Positions 1 through 8,796 of a DNA stretch of 36,444 nucleotides are shown here, piece by piece. Below the pieces are notes generated by a model. That model was given only the letters and a program-made list of their open reading frames with translations. It had not been told where the DNA came from and searched no databases. This stretch comes from an uncultured Erysipelotrichaceae bacterium. GTDB lineage: Bacteria > Bacillota_I > Bacilli_A > Erysipelotrichales > Erysipelotrichaceae. Made by a program: the position numbers and the translations under genes. The DNA is taken from the NCBI GenBank assembly GCA_902795865.1, contig CADBMV010000108.1:1-36444 (forward strand), read 5' to 3'. Within the stretch, counting starts at the first letter, position 1. The number at the start of each line of letters is the position of its first letter.

Positions 1-68
1 ATATCCTGAGTTTTACTAATTATTACTACTTTTTTAACTCGTTTTATACAAAGTTATTATTTGTAGGG

Positions 69-1352
69 TTAAAATTTAAATGTAAGGTTTTTATTTATTA
101 AATTAACTAACTCTTCATTGTTTCTAGTGCGTATAAATAAATCTATTAAATTATCTATAGAATCATCTCGATAATAATCTAATAAATCTTTTCTAATAAT
201 ATTTACAGCACTTAATTCTTCTCCTGTTAACAATAAATCTTCTCTTCTTGTACCAGACTTTGCAATATCGATTGCAGGAAATAATCTTCTTTCTTGAAGT
301 TTTCTAGATAGAATTAATTCCATATTACCTGTACCTTTAAATTCTTCATAAATAACATCATCCATCTTTGAACCTGTATCAACCAAAGCTGTAGCTAATA
401 TAGTTAACGAGCCTCTTTCTCTAGTTTTTCTGGCTGCACCAAAAAATCTTTTTGGCATATATAATGCATTAGGATCTAAACCACCTGATAAGGTCCTACC
501 ACTACTTGCCTCAGTTGAATTATATGCACGAGATAATCTTGTGATTGAATCTAATAATATAAAGACATCTTCACCAGCTTCTACTAAACGTTTTGCATGC
601 TCAATTGTCATCTCTGATACAAATTTATGTTTAGAAGGTTGCTCATCAAAAGTTGAATAGACAATTTTAACTTTCTCTCCCTTAACAACCTCCTTAATAT
701 CTGTAACTTCTTCTGGTCTTTCATCTATTAACAGAATTATTAAATGAGCATTTGGACAACTTCTTTGAATAGATAAAGCAATATCTTTTAAAATAGTTGT
801 CTTACCTGCTTTAGGAGGTGAAACAATTAAACCTCTTTGACCTTTACCAATTGGCGCAATTAAATCCATAACTCGCATAGCTAAAGATTCACCTTGTCTT
901 TCAAGTTTAACTCTTTCATCAGGAAAAACAGGAGTTAAATCTTCAAAGACTACTCTTGATCTAATCATCTCTGTATCTAAAAAATTAATTTTATCTATAT
1001 AAATTAAAGCTCCATATCTCTCGTTATCTTTTGGATTTCTTCTTTTACCTATAATATGATCACCTGTTCTAAGTCTAAACTTTTTAATGAATGTTGGAGA
1101 AACAAAAACATTTTCATCACTAGTTTCAAAATTATCACCCCTAATAAAACCAAAACCATCTTCCATTACTGTTAAAACACCTTCAACAGGTAAAGATTCT
1201 TCTTTCTTTTCAATTATTCTTACTTCTTTTTCTGGTTCTGTAAGTAAATCAATAATTTCATCTTTTTTTAAACCAGTAACTTTTAAATCTTTTTCTTTCG
1301 CTAAATCTTTTAATTCATTTAACTTTAATTTACTTAATTCTTCTTTTTTCAT
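69..1352 (-). CDS. rho: Transcription termination factor Rho
   Basis: Hexameric RNA-dependent ATPase that ends transcription of untranslated RNA. The 427 residues match the normal family length. An N-terminal Rho_N helical domain (about 1-45) is followed by a cold-shock-like RNA-binding domain (about 55-125, with GFGFIR and NVFVSP). The RecA-like ATPase core has Walker A SPPKAGKT at 178-185, the catalytic Glu in LIDERPEE (E211), Walker B VFILLDS with D268, and the Q/R-loop segment LSGGLDPNALY. The ATG is preceded by GGAG in ATTGGAGTTCCT, a good SD. Minus-strand neighbour upstream is a small unknown gene; no clear terminator lies between them, so co-transcription is possible. No hairpin is obvious in the 68 bases downstream. 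Identification is very secure. Confidence 0.98.
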   Translation of the reverse strand: MKKEELSKLKLNELKDLAKEKDLKVTGLKKDEIIDLLTEPEKEVRIIEKKEESLPVEGVLTVMEDGFGFIRGDNFETSDENVFVSPTFIKKFRLRTGDHIIGKRRNPKDNERYGALIYIDKINFLDTEMIRSRVVFEDLTPVFPDERVKLERQGESLAMRVMDLIAPIGKGQRGLIVSPPKAGKTTILKDIALSIQRSCPNAHLIILLIDERPEEVTDIKEVVKGEKVKIVYSTFDEQPSKHKFVSEMTIEHAKRLVEAGEDVFILLDSITRLSRAYNSTEASSGRTLSGGLDPNALYMPKRFFGAARKTRERGSLTILATALVDTGSKMDDVIYEEFKGTGNMELILSRKLQERRLFPAIDIAKSGTRREDLLLTGEELSAVNIIRKDLLDYYRDDSIDNLIDLFIRTRNNEELVNLINKNLTFKF

Positions 1353-1438
1353 AGGAACTCCAATCTAATACAAAAAACCAATATACAAAAATTATTTTTT
1401 AAAGGATATTTAATAGTACAGGTAGAAATATTTAATAA

Positions 1439-1807
1439 CTAAATCATGAAATAACTTGCTTTGTCATCACAAAGCATAATAGCTGAAATCAAATGTTCAT
1501 AATTGTATGGTTCATATGATTCTTCACCATCACTTACATATTCTTTGTCATCTGAAACATACTTAACATACCATTTAACACCATCTTCAATAGGATTAAT
1601 TGCTGAATAATGTCTGTCCCATTTTTCTATTTGAGCATTGTTAACCTCTTCAAGAAACTTCTTAGAAAGATCTATATCAAGTTCACCTTCTTTACTTTCT
1701 AATCCTTCTATATCAGTTTCAATAGAAAAAATAACAGTATCTTTTATTTCGCAATTAAATTCATATTTTCCTTCAAGGCAATTAAAAATAAATCTAAGAT
1801 TATTCAT
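1439..1807 (-). CDS. Hypothetical protein, 122 aa
   Basis: I do not recognise this family. It is an acidic soluble protein with no signal peptide or membrane segment. The N-terminal half (about 1-45) looks like beta strands. The C-terminal half has conserved-looking aromatic and acidic positions (EKWDRHY, DGVKWYVKY, EESYEPYNYEHL). The start is supported by AGGAG seven bases before the ATG and by an extended -10 promoter just upstream. It lies between the end of the nucleoside transporter operon and rho on the same strand, behind a hairpin terminator, so it is probably a separate unit. Coding status is likely; function is unknown. Confidence 0.75.
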   Translation of the reverse strand: MNNLRFIFNCLEGKYEFNCEIKDTVIFSIETDIEGLESKEGELDIDLSKKFLEEVNNAQIEKWDRHYSAINPIEDGVKWYVKYVSDDKEYVSDGEESYEPYNYEHLISAIMLCDDKASYFMI

Positions 1808-1826
1808 ATTTGTCTCCTGTAATCAC

Positions 1827-1835
1827 ATTATAACA
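1827..1835 (-). promoter_or_regulatory. Extended -10 promoter for the 122-aa gene
   Basis: On the minus strand this reads TGTTATAAT, a perfect TGn-TATAAT extended -10. It lies about 20 bases before the ATG at 1807 and upstream of its SD. No good -35 is visible, which extended -10 promoters often do without. It would start transcription just after the nucleoside operon's terminator. Confidence 0.55.
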
Positions 1836-1856
1836 TCTGCTACGAATTTATAACGA

Positions 1857-1878
1857 AAGGAAGTGTTTCCACTTCCTT
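1857..1878 (-). terminator. Hairpin at the end of the nucleoside operon
   Basis: A nine-base-pair stem, AAGGAAGTG/CACTTCCTT, lies 4 bases after the last permease stop. On the minus strand the loop is GAAA, a stable GNRA tetraloop. The following tract (TCGTTATAAATT) is a poor U-run, so termination may be incomplete or the hairpin may protect the 3' end. Confidence 0.65.
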
Positions 1879-1882
1879 CACT

Positions 1883-2806
1883 CTATTTATTTCCTCTTTC
1901 AATTCTTTTTTGTTTAGAAATTGAATAGATGCTTGTGAATATTATTGCAAGTATTGTTGCAAGATATGGAATCATTTCCAAAAATTCTGTTGGAAAACTT
2001 GATTGTGATTTTAAGGTTGTTGAAAAAGAAGTAGTTGTACCAAACAACAAAGACACTAAAGCAGATCCAATAGGAGATCCATTAGCCATGTTTTGTGCTG
2101 ATAAACCTATATAACCTCTTCCTGAAACCATTCCTTTCATAAAGAATGTAACCCACGACATTGACAAGAATGTTCCTGCAAGTCCTGCAAACAAACCACA
2201 AAGTAAAAACGCGATATATCCAACTTTGGTTACTGAAATGCCTACCGATTCAGCGGCCTTAGGGTTTTCACCAACCGATCTAATTCTTAAGCCGATTCTA
2301 GTTTTATAAAGAATAAACCATACTACAAATACTGATATAAACGCTAAATATGTCAACAAGCTTTGTCCAGATAAGATTTTTCCAATAAATGGAATGTCTT
2401 TAATAATTGGAATGTTGATATTTGGAATTTGGTATGATCTAAAAGCTCCTGATGTTGTTGATTTTTCACCAGTTAGTAGATACATTACAAACACTGTTCC
2501 ACCTGTTGCCATTAGGTTAAAGGCAATACAAGTTAAATACAAGTCTGTTTTACCAGTTAAGTGCGCAAAAGCAATAAACAAACCTGTTATTACTCCTGTT
2601 AAAACACCGCCTAGTACACCAATCCACATATTTCCAGAATAGTGTGCAACTGTAACAGCTCCTAACGCAGCACAAAGAATCATACCTTCAATACCCATGT
2701 TGAACATTCCAGCATGTCTGTTTATCAAAGCTGCAAGAGCAGCAAATATAAGAGGTGTAGCCATCTTGATAGCATCAGCTATAAAAGCAGCAATATCAAT
2801 ACTCAT
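1883..2806 (-). CDS. Nucleoside ABC transporter permease (NupQ/YufQ-like)
   Basis: Membrane subunit of the BMP/simple-sugar ABC importer family (BPD_transp_2 type), inferred to carry nucleosides from its operon. The 307 residues are mostly hydrophobic with about 8-9 membrane helices. Family features include the early GMFNMGIEGMIL segment and the coupling region GLRIRSVGENPKAAESVGI. AGGAGG lies 8 bases before the ATG, and the upstream permease stop codon abuts the start codon, so translation is coupled. It is the last gene of the operon and is followed by a hairpin. It pairs with the permease at 2807-3919 as a heterodimer. The family is secure; the exact substrate is inferred. Confidence 0.93.
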   Translation of the reverse strand: MSIDIAAFIADAIKMATPLIFAALAALINRHAGMFNMGIEGMILCAALGAVTVAHYSGNMWIGVLGGVLTGVITGLFIAFAHLTGKTDLYLTCIAFNLMATGGTVFVMYLLTGEKSTTSGAFRSYQIPNINIPIIKDIPFIGKILSGQSLLTYLAFISVFVVWFILYKTRIGLRIRSVGENPKAAESVGISVTKVGYIAFLLCGLFAGLAGTFLSMSWVTFFMKGMVSGRGYIGLSAQNMANGSPIGSALVSLLFGTTTSFSTTLKSQSSFPTEFLEMIPYLATILAIIFTSIYSISKQKRIERGNK

Positions 2807-3919
2807 TTATTTAACCTCCTTATTACTTTCACCTTGTTTTTCAGCTTCTTCTTTTCTTACAGTATTATAGATTAGTCTTCTCTTCGTACCTGATAAGAAT
2901 GATTCGGCAGCTACAAGTAATATAATAATTCCTTGAATAACTGTAACAAATTCGCTAGGAATATCACCTGATGTATTAACTACATCAGCACCAATTCTAA
3001 TATATGACAAGAATAGTGCACCAATAGGAACTAAGATTGGATTTTTTCTTGCAAGCACAGCAACTAACAATCCATCAAATCCATGTCCTGTAGTAGCGGT
3101 CCACAAATAACGCTTATAAGTATTCATTATTTCTGTTGCGCCACCAATACCTGCTAAAGCTCCACCTAATAATTGAGCAGTGAATGATATGCCTAAAGTT
3201 GAAAAGCCTACAGCTCTAGCAAAATTAGGGTTTGCGCCAACAATTCTCATCTTCCATCCAAAAGATGTTTTAAAGAATAAAATTGAAATTATTACAACCA
3301 ATATTAAGGCAATAATGATGCCCGAACCAATACGTAGATTTCCTAAAATTGTAGGAAGTTGCATGCTCTCAGGAGTCGTCTTAGAACCTGTAAATGAAAT
3401 AGTAGTATCTCTCATGTGATATCTTAAAATCCAAATTGCAAGTTGAGCAATTACAGAATTAAGCATCAACGACACAACAACAACATTAGCGTTTAATTTT
3501 CTATCCATGATTGCAGGAACAAAAGACAACACCGCTCCCACAATTGCTCCTATTATAAGTAGTAGAGGCACCATTATAATCATTGGTAATCTATCACCAA
3601 TTAATATACCCACAAATGTTACAACACACCCTGAAAGCATAAATATACTTTCACCAATTAAGTTGAACTTATTTACAGCATACATAAAACACATTGATAG
3701 ACCACAAATAATAAATGGTACTGCAAGATTTATGATTGATCCTATTCTTCTAGGAGAAGAGAAAGGACCTAAAATAAATTGTCTAACAATAAATATTGGA
3801 TCATCAGAAATAAGTACTAGTATCAATAAAGCTACAGCATATGCAATGGCCATACCAGCAACGATACGTACAACCTCCATTATGGATTCAATTAATTGAG
3901 TTTTACGTGACCCTTTCAT
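2807..3919 (-). CDS. Nucleoside ABC transporter permease (NupP/YufP-like)
   Basis: Second membrane subunit of the nucleoside importer, 370 residues with a short cytoplasmic N-terminus and about 8-10 helices. Recognisable family segments are NKFNLIGESIFMLSG and the ATPase-contacting loop GWKMRIVGANPNFARAVGFS. A charged tail (about 345-370, rich in Glu and Lys) ends the protein. The start codon overlaps the ATPase stop codon in an ATGA, a typical tight operon junction. The neighbouring permease, ATPase and BMP lipoprotein, and the purine enzymes upstream, point to purine nucleosides as substrates. Family confidence is high; substrate is inferred. Confidence 0.93.
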   Translation of the reverse strand: MKGSRKTQLIESIMEVVRIVAGMAIAYAVALLILVLISDDPIFIVRQFILGPFSSPRRIGSIINLAVPFIICGLSMCFMYAVNKFNLIGESIFMLSGCVVTFVGILIGDRLPMIIMVPLLLIIGAIVGAVLSFVPAIMDRKLNANVVVVSLMLNSVIAQLAIWILRYHMRDTTISFTGSKTTPESMQLPTILGNLRIGSGIIIALILVVIISILFFKTSFGWKMRIVGANPNFARAVGFSTLGISFTAQLLGGALAGIGGATEIMNTYKRYLWTATTGHGFDGLLVAVLARKNPILVPIGALFLSYIRIGADVVNTSGDIPSEFVTVIQGIIILLVAAESFLSGTKRRLIYNTVRKEEAEKQGESNKEVK

Positions 3920-5466
3920 AGTAAGCCCTCCATTTGTTGCGCATTCATTTCTTTTAGACCTAACATGTATTCTCCAAGTTCCTCTTCAGAAACTTCATTA
4001 GCTTTAGGGAAAGCTGCAACAACCTTTCCTTTTCTCATAACTAATAATCTATCAGAACACTCAAGAACTTCATTTAAATCTGCAGAAATTAGAATTGTTG
4101 CGGTACCTTCTTCACGAGATTTTCTAACAATAGTTTTTCTAATCATTTCAGCAGTACCAACATCAATTCCACGTGTTGGTTGATTAGCTAGAATAAAGTT
4201 TGCACCTGAAGTAAACTCTCTTGCAACAACAACTTTTTGTACATTACCACCAGACAACATTCTTACAGGTTGATCTGCACCATCACACATCACTTCAAAT
4301 TGTTTGATGTATTCATCTACTTCTTCTCTAATTTTCTTAGCATCAACAAACAAGCCTTTTTTATATCGCTTATCATCAAATCTGTCTGCCATGATATTCA
4401 TTTCAATAGACATATCTGCAGCAACACCTTCTACCATTCTGTCTTCAGCAATATAAGCTAAGCCATTATCTCTTATTTCTTTAACAGATAAACCCTTTAT
4501 GGATTTTCCATTTAAAATAACGTCTCCTTCAGCAAACTCAGCCAAACCTGCAATTACTTCTGAAAGTTCGCTTTGACCATTTCCTTCAACACCTGCAATA
4601 CCTACAACTTCACCAGATCTAACACTGAAAGAAACACCATCAACCACATGTTTACCAAAGGAATTTATACGAACGAGATCTTTAATCTCTAGAATATTCT
4701 CAGCTATTTTAGGATCTTCTTTTTCAAATTTCAACACAACATCTCTGCCAACCATCAGCCTTGAAATCTTGCTTTCATCTAGATTAGCAGTGTCATAAGT
4801 ACCCATGCATTGACCTCTTCTTAGTACTGTAACTTTAGAACAGATATGCATAACTTCTTCAAGTTTGTGTGAGATAAAAATAATTGAAACACCCGAATCT
4901 CTTAAAGCAAACAGTTGTTCAAATAACTCCTCAGTTTCTTGTGGAGTTAAAACAGCTGTAGGCTCATCAAGAATCAAAATTTTTGCACCTTTGATAAGTG
5001 CTTTTAATATTTCAACTTTCTGCATTTGTCCTACAGAAAGATCCTTTACTTTTGATGTTGCATCAACTTTAAAATTATATCTATCAGCAATCTCTTGAGT
5101 ATTTTTAACTGCTGCTTCATAATCTAGTAAACCATTTTTCATTGGCTCAACACCAAGAGTAACATTTTCTGCAACACTAAGAGATGGAAGCAACATAAAG
5201 TGCTGATGCACCATACCTATTCCCTTAGCAATTGCATCAAGAGGGTTTTGAATATTAGCCTCTTCACCATTAATATAAATTTTACCTTCCTGGCAGTCTT
5301 CCATACCAAACAAGATTTTCATCAACGTTGTTTTACCAGCGCCATTTTCTCCTACTAAAGCATGAATTTCGTTTTCACCAACACTAAAACTAATATCCTT
5401 GTTGGCCATAAAGCCATTGGGGTATATTTTTGTAACTCCATCTATTTGTAATACTTCTTTTGCCAT
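3916..5466 (-). CDS. Nucleoside ABC transporter ATPase, two ABC domains (NupO/YufO-like)
   Basis: Energising subunit of the importer, with two fused nucleotide-binding domains as in RbsA, MglA and YufO. The first domain has Walker A GENGAGKT, signature LSVGQMQKVE and Walker B ILILDEPTAVLT. The second has a degenerate Walker A region (GVEGNGQSE), signature LSGGNVQKVVVAREF and a Walker B with Asn-Gln where Asp-Glu is usual (FILANQPTRGID). That asymmetry is normal for this family. I prefer the ATG at 5466, giving 516 residues and starting MAKEVLQ. AGGGGG at 5475-5480 is 8 bases from this ATG but only 2 bases from the upstream in-frame ATG at 5472. A hairpin separates it from the lipoprotein gene. 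Confidence 0.95.
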   Translation of the reverse strand: MAKEVLQIDGVTKIYPNGFMANKDISFSVGENEIHALVGENGAGKTTLMKILFGMEDCQEGKIYINGEEANIQNPLDAIAKGIGMVHQHFMLLPSLSVAENVTLGVEPMKNGLLDYEAAVKNTQEIADRYNFKVDATSKVKDLSVGQMQKVEILKALIKGAKILILDEPTAVLTPQETEELFEQLFALRDSGVSIIFISHKLEEVMHICSKVTVLRRGQCMGTYDTANLDESKISRLMVGRDVVLKFEKEDPKIAENILEIKDLVRINSFGKHVVDGVSFSVRSGEVVGIAGVEGNGQSELSEVIAGLAEFAEGDVILNGKSIKGLSVKEIRDNGLAYIAEDRMVEGVAADMSIEMNIMADRFDDKRYKKGLFVDAKKIREEVDEYIKQFEVMCDGADQPVRMLSGGNVQKVVVAREFTSGANFILANQPTRGIDVGTAEMIRKTIVRKSREEGTATILISADLNEVLECSDRLLVMRKGKVVAAFPKANEVSEEELGEYMLGLKEMNAQQMEGLL

Positions 5467-5474
5467 GAGCATTA

Positions 5475-5480
5475 CCCCCT
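5475..5480 (-). promoter_or_regulatory. SD that decides the ATPase start
   Basis: On the minus strand this reads AGGGGG. It is 8 bases from the ATG at 5466 and only 2 bases from the alternative ATG at 5472, so the shorter product is favoured. Confidence 0.7.
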
Positions 5481-5498
5481 ATAAATTGATAATTAAAA

Positions 5499-5522
5499 GG
5501 GAGCAGGTCAAAACCTACTCCC
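5499..5522 (-). terminator. Intercistronic hairpin between BMP lipoprotein and ATPase genes
   Basis: On the minus strand GGGAGTAGGT and ACCTGCTCCC form a ten-base-pair stem with a single T-G wobble and a four-base loop, followed by TTTTAATTAT. It sits 19 bases after the lipoprotein stop. The short T tract suggests partial termination or 3'-end protection, which would leave more binding-protein mRNA than ATPase/permease mRNA. The stem is seen directly; the role is inferred. Confidence 0.7.
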
Positions 5523-5541
5523 CTTCATAAAAACATATAAA

Positions 5542-6657
5542 TTATTGAGCTGGTTTGAATGATTCTAAGTATGCATCATATTCAGCTTCGTTTGCGAAAT
5601 CAAAATATGATTTAACTTTTAATGTGCCAGCTTTTGCTTCTTCAAATGATTGAGCCATAGCATCTCTAACTTCTTGAGGAACATTAGCCTTGAAGAAATC
5701 ATTATCAACATAACCTACAGCATTTTCAACTAAACCTAAAGTATTAGTTTTCTTCCAAACGTCTTCACCATTATCAATTGAATGAACAATTGAAACTAAT
5801 GAGTTACCAACTTCTTTTAACATTGAAGTTAAAATAACGTCAGCTTTTTCAGGATTTTCTGAATCTTTATATGCTTGATATTGGTCTGAGTCAACACCAA
5901 TTGCCCAAGTACCTGTTTCTAAGCAAGCTTCAAACAAACCATCACCAGAGCCACCAGCAACTTGATAGAATACATCAGCATTTAAGTTTCTTGCTTGGTC
6001 TAAACAGATTTGTTTCATAGTAGCAGGATCGCTCCAACCACCAACAGCAGCCTTAACAACCTTTACATCTGTGCCATGAGTAGCATTCCAGTTTTCAACA
6101 CCGTTAACATAACCAGTAACAAAGTCAGCAATAACTGGGTTATCCATACCAACGTTAACTGCAACAACTCCACTTTCAGACATAGCAGCAGCCATTAGAC
6201 CTACTAAGTATGAGCCTTCTGATTGAGCATAGAAGATAACAGACATGTTATCTAATAAATCTGCAGGTTCCTTGTTGTCATCAAAAATAACAAATTTAAC
6301 TTCAGGATATTCGCCAGCTAATTCTTTAGCTACATCAAAATATGTAGATGAAGCAACGATTAAGTTAGCACCATTATCAATAACGTCATTGATTTGGTCT
6401 TTATATTTTGATTGGTCTTCACCAACCTCAACTGTACGTGCATCATAACCTTCTTTACGAAGTTGTTCCATACCTCTTTCACCACTATCAGCAAATGATT
6501 TGTCACCTAAGTGTGAAACGATATATGCGATATGTAATGCATCATCAGTTGGTTCAGGTTCTGATCCACCATTGCCACCATTACCAGAGTTTGAATTACA
6601 TCCAGCAAGTGTGAAGCAAAGTAGAGCAGCCACAAGAATAGTAAGTAGTTTTTTCAT
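5542..6657 (-). CDS. BMP-family nucleoside-binding lipoprotein (BmpA/PnrA/NupN-like)
   Basis: Substrate-binding protein of the importer, anchored outside the membrane. Lys-Lys and a hydrophobic signal lead to lipobox LAGC with Cys20, then a Gly/Asn/Glu/Pro linker (about 21-38). The mature domain starts with LHIAYIVSHLGDKSFADSG, which matches the opening of BMP/Med family proteins. Length (371) is typical. PnrA and BmpA members bind purine nucleosides, which fits the upstream adenosine deaminase, nucleoside hydrolase and DeoD. AAGGAG lies 5-6 bases before the ATG. The 68 bases upstream hold a 6-bp inverted repeat (CTTCTA/TAGAAG at 6700-6714) of unknown role. An intercistronic hairpin follows the gene. 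Confidence 0.95.
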   Translation of the reverse strand: MKKLLTILVAALLCFTLAGCNSNSGNGGNGGSEPEPTDDALHIAYIVSHLGDKSFADSGERGMEQLRKEGYDARTVEVGEDQSKYKDQINDVIDNGANLIVASSTYFDVAKELAGEYPEVKFVIFDDNKEPADLLDNMSVIFYAQSEGSYLVGLMAAAMSESGVVAVNVGMDNPVIADFVTGYVNGVENWNATHGTDVKVVKAAVGGWSDPATMKQICLDQARNLNADVFYQVAGGSGDGLFEACLETGTWAIGVDSDQYQAYKDSENPEKADVILTSMLKEVGNSLVSIVHSIDNGEDVWKKTNTLGLVENAVGYVDNDFFKANVPQEVRDAMAQSFEEAKAGTLKVKSYFDFANEAEYDAYLESFKPAQ

Positions 6658-6725
6658 TTTTTCTCCTTTTCTTTTACTTTCCTTTTTGAACTATCTAAAC
6701 TTCTATTTTAGAAGATAATTCCTGA

Positions 6726-8072
6726 TTAATTATTAGTTAAATTTTTAACCCATTTATATTGAAAGACTCTAGTCCATCCAACAACAGCTTCTAATACTAT
6801 TATACCTTTTATTATAGCAACAATCATCCAAGGTTGGGCATGATTTTTGAAAGCCAAAAACGCTAAAGGTATACATATAAACCACATAACAATTAGATCT
6901 GTATAAAAGCCAACCTTGCCATCTCCTCCAGATCTTAATATAGATACCATCGTAACCATTTCTATCAAAGAAAACGGCCATATAACCGCAATAATATTTA
7001 TGAATTGTTTTGCATATTTTAAAGCATCTGTATCTAAAACATATAAACTCAAAAAACTATTTTTAACTAGTAAAGTTATTAGACTCATAGAAAAACCAAT
7101 AGCTAAGGCAATGAGCAATATTGAATTAGCTTGTTTTTTGGCCTCATCTATTTCTCCTTTACCTAAACTCATAGGCAAAACAACACTTGCAGCAGTTAAA
7201 TAACCATTGCCTAATGTGGCACATAATTCATACAAGACGTTTGTAACATTATATCCCGCAACAGCTGACTTACCCATTTGTCCTGTAATCATTGCTCCAG
7301 AAGATGTGCCTAAAGACCAAACCAATTCATGTCCTACTATAGGCAAAGAAACCTTAAATAACATTTTTCTTAAATCAGCATCAAACAATTTTAAATCTCT
7401 CAACATAAATGGAATAGCAGGATCTTTAATAAAAAACATTCCACATATTAAAAACTCTACTATTCTAGCAATGATGGTACCAACTGCTACACCCTCAATT
7501 CCCATAGGAGCAATACCTAACTTACCAAATATCAAAATATAATCTAGAAAAATATTTACTCCATAAGAAATGATGTTTGTTACTAAAACAACTCTAACTT
7601 GTTCTAAAGCTCTAGAAGATGCAAGCGTTGTTGTAGATATTGCACATATTGTATACATCAAACATACTTTTCGTAAATGTTGACTTCCTATCGCAATTAT
7701 TTGTGCATCTGAAGAATATATTCTCATAAACATTTCAGGAAATAATCCTACTAATATACTTACCAGCATTCCAAATACAAAAACCACTCTTAAAGATTGA
7801 GCGATTATTATAGAAATTGAATTATAATCTTTCTTACCCCAATGTTGTGAAACTAAAACAGCACAACCTGAAGCCAAACCATTACATAATGCAAAATATA
7901 CAAAAAATATTTGATTTGCTTGAGACAGGGCAGACATCTGTATTTGATCAATACTGCCAAGCATTATGAAATTAATAGTATCAACAGATATTCTTAAAAG
8001 TTGTTGCAAAAAAAGTGGAATAGTTAATTTCCATAAATGTTTATAAAATATTTTATCACTTGATATAGTCAT
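6726..8072 (-). CDS. MATE family efflux transporter
   Basis: Twelve-helix multidrug and toxin extrusion type transporter, 448 residues, which exports substrates using an Na+ or H+ gradient. The N-terminus (YKHLWKLTIPLFLQQLLRIS), the AISTTTLASSRALEQ segment and the two-fold repeat of six helices are typical. It begins 2 bases after the deoD stop with no clear SD of its own, so translation is probably coupled to deoD. Lying inside a nucleoside uptake and cleavage operon, it may export a base, a nucleoside or a toxic analogue; that is inference. Family assignment is secure and substrate unknown. Confidence 0.93.
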   Translation of the reverse strand: MTISSDKIFYKHLWKLTIPLFLQQLLRISVDTINFIMLGSIDQIQMSALSQANQIFFVYFALCNGLASGCAVLVSQHWGKKDYNSISIIIAQSLRVVFVFGMLVSILVGLFPEMFMRIYSSDAQIIAIGSQHLRKVCLMYTICAISTTTLASSRALEQVRVVLVTNIISYGVNIFLDYILIFGKLGIAPMGIEGVAVGTIIARIVEFLICGMFFIKDPAIPFMLRDLKLFDADLRKMLFKVSLPIVGHELVWSLGTSSGAMITGQMGKSAVAGYNVTNVLYELCATLGNGYLTAASVVLPMSLGKGEIDEAKKQANSILLIALAIGFSMSLITLLVKNSFLSLYVLDTDALKYAKQFINIIAVIWPFSLIEMVTMVSILRSGGDGKVGFYTDLIVMWFICIPLAFLAFKNHAQPWMIVAIIKGIIVLEAVVGWTRVFQYKWVKNLTNN

Positions 8073-8074
8073 TT

Positions 8075-8785
8075 CTATAAAGTTATAGCTGTATCCAAAG
8101 CAATTTCTATCATTTCTCTTAAAGCAACTTGTCTTTCTTCTGGTGTAGTTATTCTTTCTTTTTTATCAGAAACTGTAAGCATACACGCTGCTTTTTTATT
8201 TAAGTATCTAGCATTTGCAAACAAAGCAAAACTCTCCATTTCTCCTGCAATTGTTGGATATGGATCTTTTCTATCTAAATCACGATTTCTATAAAATGCA
8301 TCGCCACAAGAAACAATACCCTTATAAATATGTTTGTTTTTTAAATTAGCAATCTCTTCTATTTTCTTAGTTAGTTGCTCATCTGGATACATCAAATCAT
8401 CATCATAATCAAAAGCAACTTTTCCAAAAGAAGAAGAACTATATGATGCCTCAACAAGCACCACATCAAACAAATTCATTTCTGGTAAGTATCCACCACA
8501 CGAGCCAATACGAATAATATTATCAACGTCATAGTAATCATATAGTTCATATGAATAAATCGCCATAGAAGGTATACCCATACCCGAACCCATAACAGTT
8601 ATTTGTTTTCCTTTATATGTTCCAGTATATCCAAACATATTTCTTACATGATTTACTTCTTTATAATCATCTAAATAATTCTCTGCAATAAACTTTGCTC
8701 GTAAAGGATCTCCTGGCATTATTACAGTTTTAGCTATTTCTCCTTTTTTAGCATTGTTGTGAATTGTTCCATCAAGTTGATTCAT
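8075..8785 (-). CDS. deoD: Purine-nucleoside phosphorylase, DeoD type
   Basis: Cleaves purine (deoxy)ribonucleosides with phosphate to give the base and (deoxy)ribose-1-phosphate; hexameric family. Length 236 is typical. Motifs include GDPLRAKFIAENYL near residues 25-38, NMFGYTGTYKGK, GSGMGIPSMAIYSYEL, the phosphate-site IRIGSCGGY, the ribose-binding GEMESFAL and the base-site Asp in LTVSDKKE. AAGGAGG lies 5 bases before the ATG. It is 11 bases after the nucleoside hydrolase gene and overlaps the same operon. Inosine made by the adenosine deaminase upstream is the expected substrate. A MATE gene follows after a 2-base gap. Confidence 0.95.
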   Translation of the reverse strand: MNQLDGTIHNNAKKGEIAKTVIMPGDPLRAKFIAENYLDDYKEVNHVRNMFGYTGTYKGKQITVMGSGMGIPSMAIYSYELYDYYDVDNIIRIGSCGGYLPEMNLFDVVLVEASYSSSSFGKVAFDYDDDLMYPDEQLTKKIEEIANLKNKHIYKGIVSCGDAFYRNRDLDRKDPYPTIAGEMESFALFANARYLNKKAACMLTVSDKKERITTPEERQVALREMIEIALDTAITL

Positions 8786-8796
8786 AGTTCCTCCTT

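Noticed and set aside
1087-1368. Plus-strand Ser/Phe/Lys-rich frame inside rho, and similar plus-strand frames inside the nucleoside permeases, ATPase, hydrolase and Ldh2 genes
   Set aside because: They are opposite-strand shadows of well-identified genes with composition unlike real proteins and no SD.
6408-6614. His-rich open frame on the plus strand inside the BMP lipoprotein gene
   Set aside because: It is a shadow of the Gly/Asn/Ser-rich linker and repeats in the real gene, with low-complexity composition and no supporting start site.
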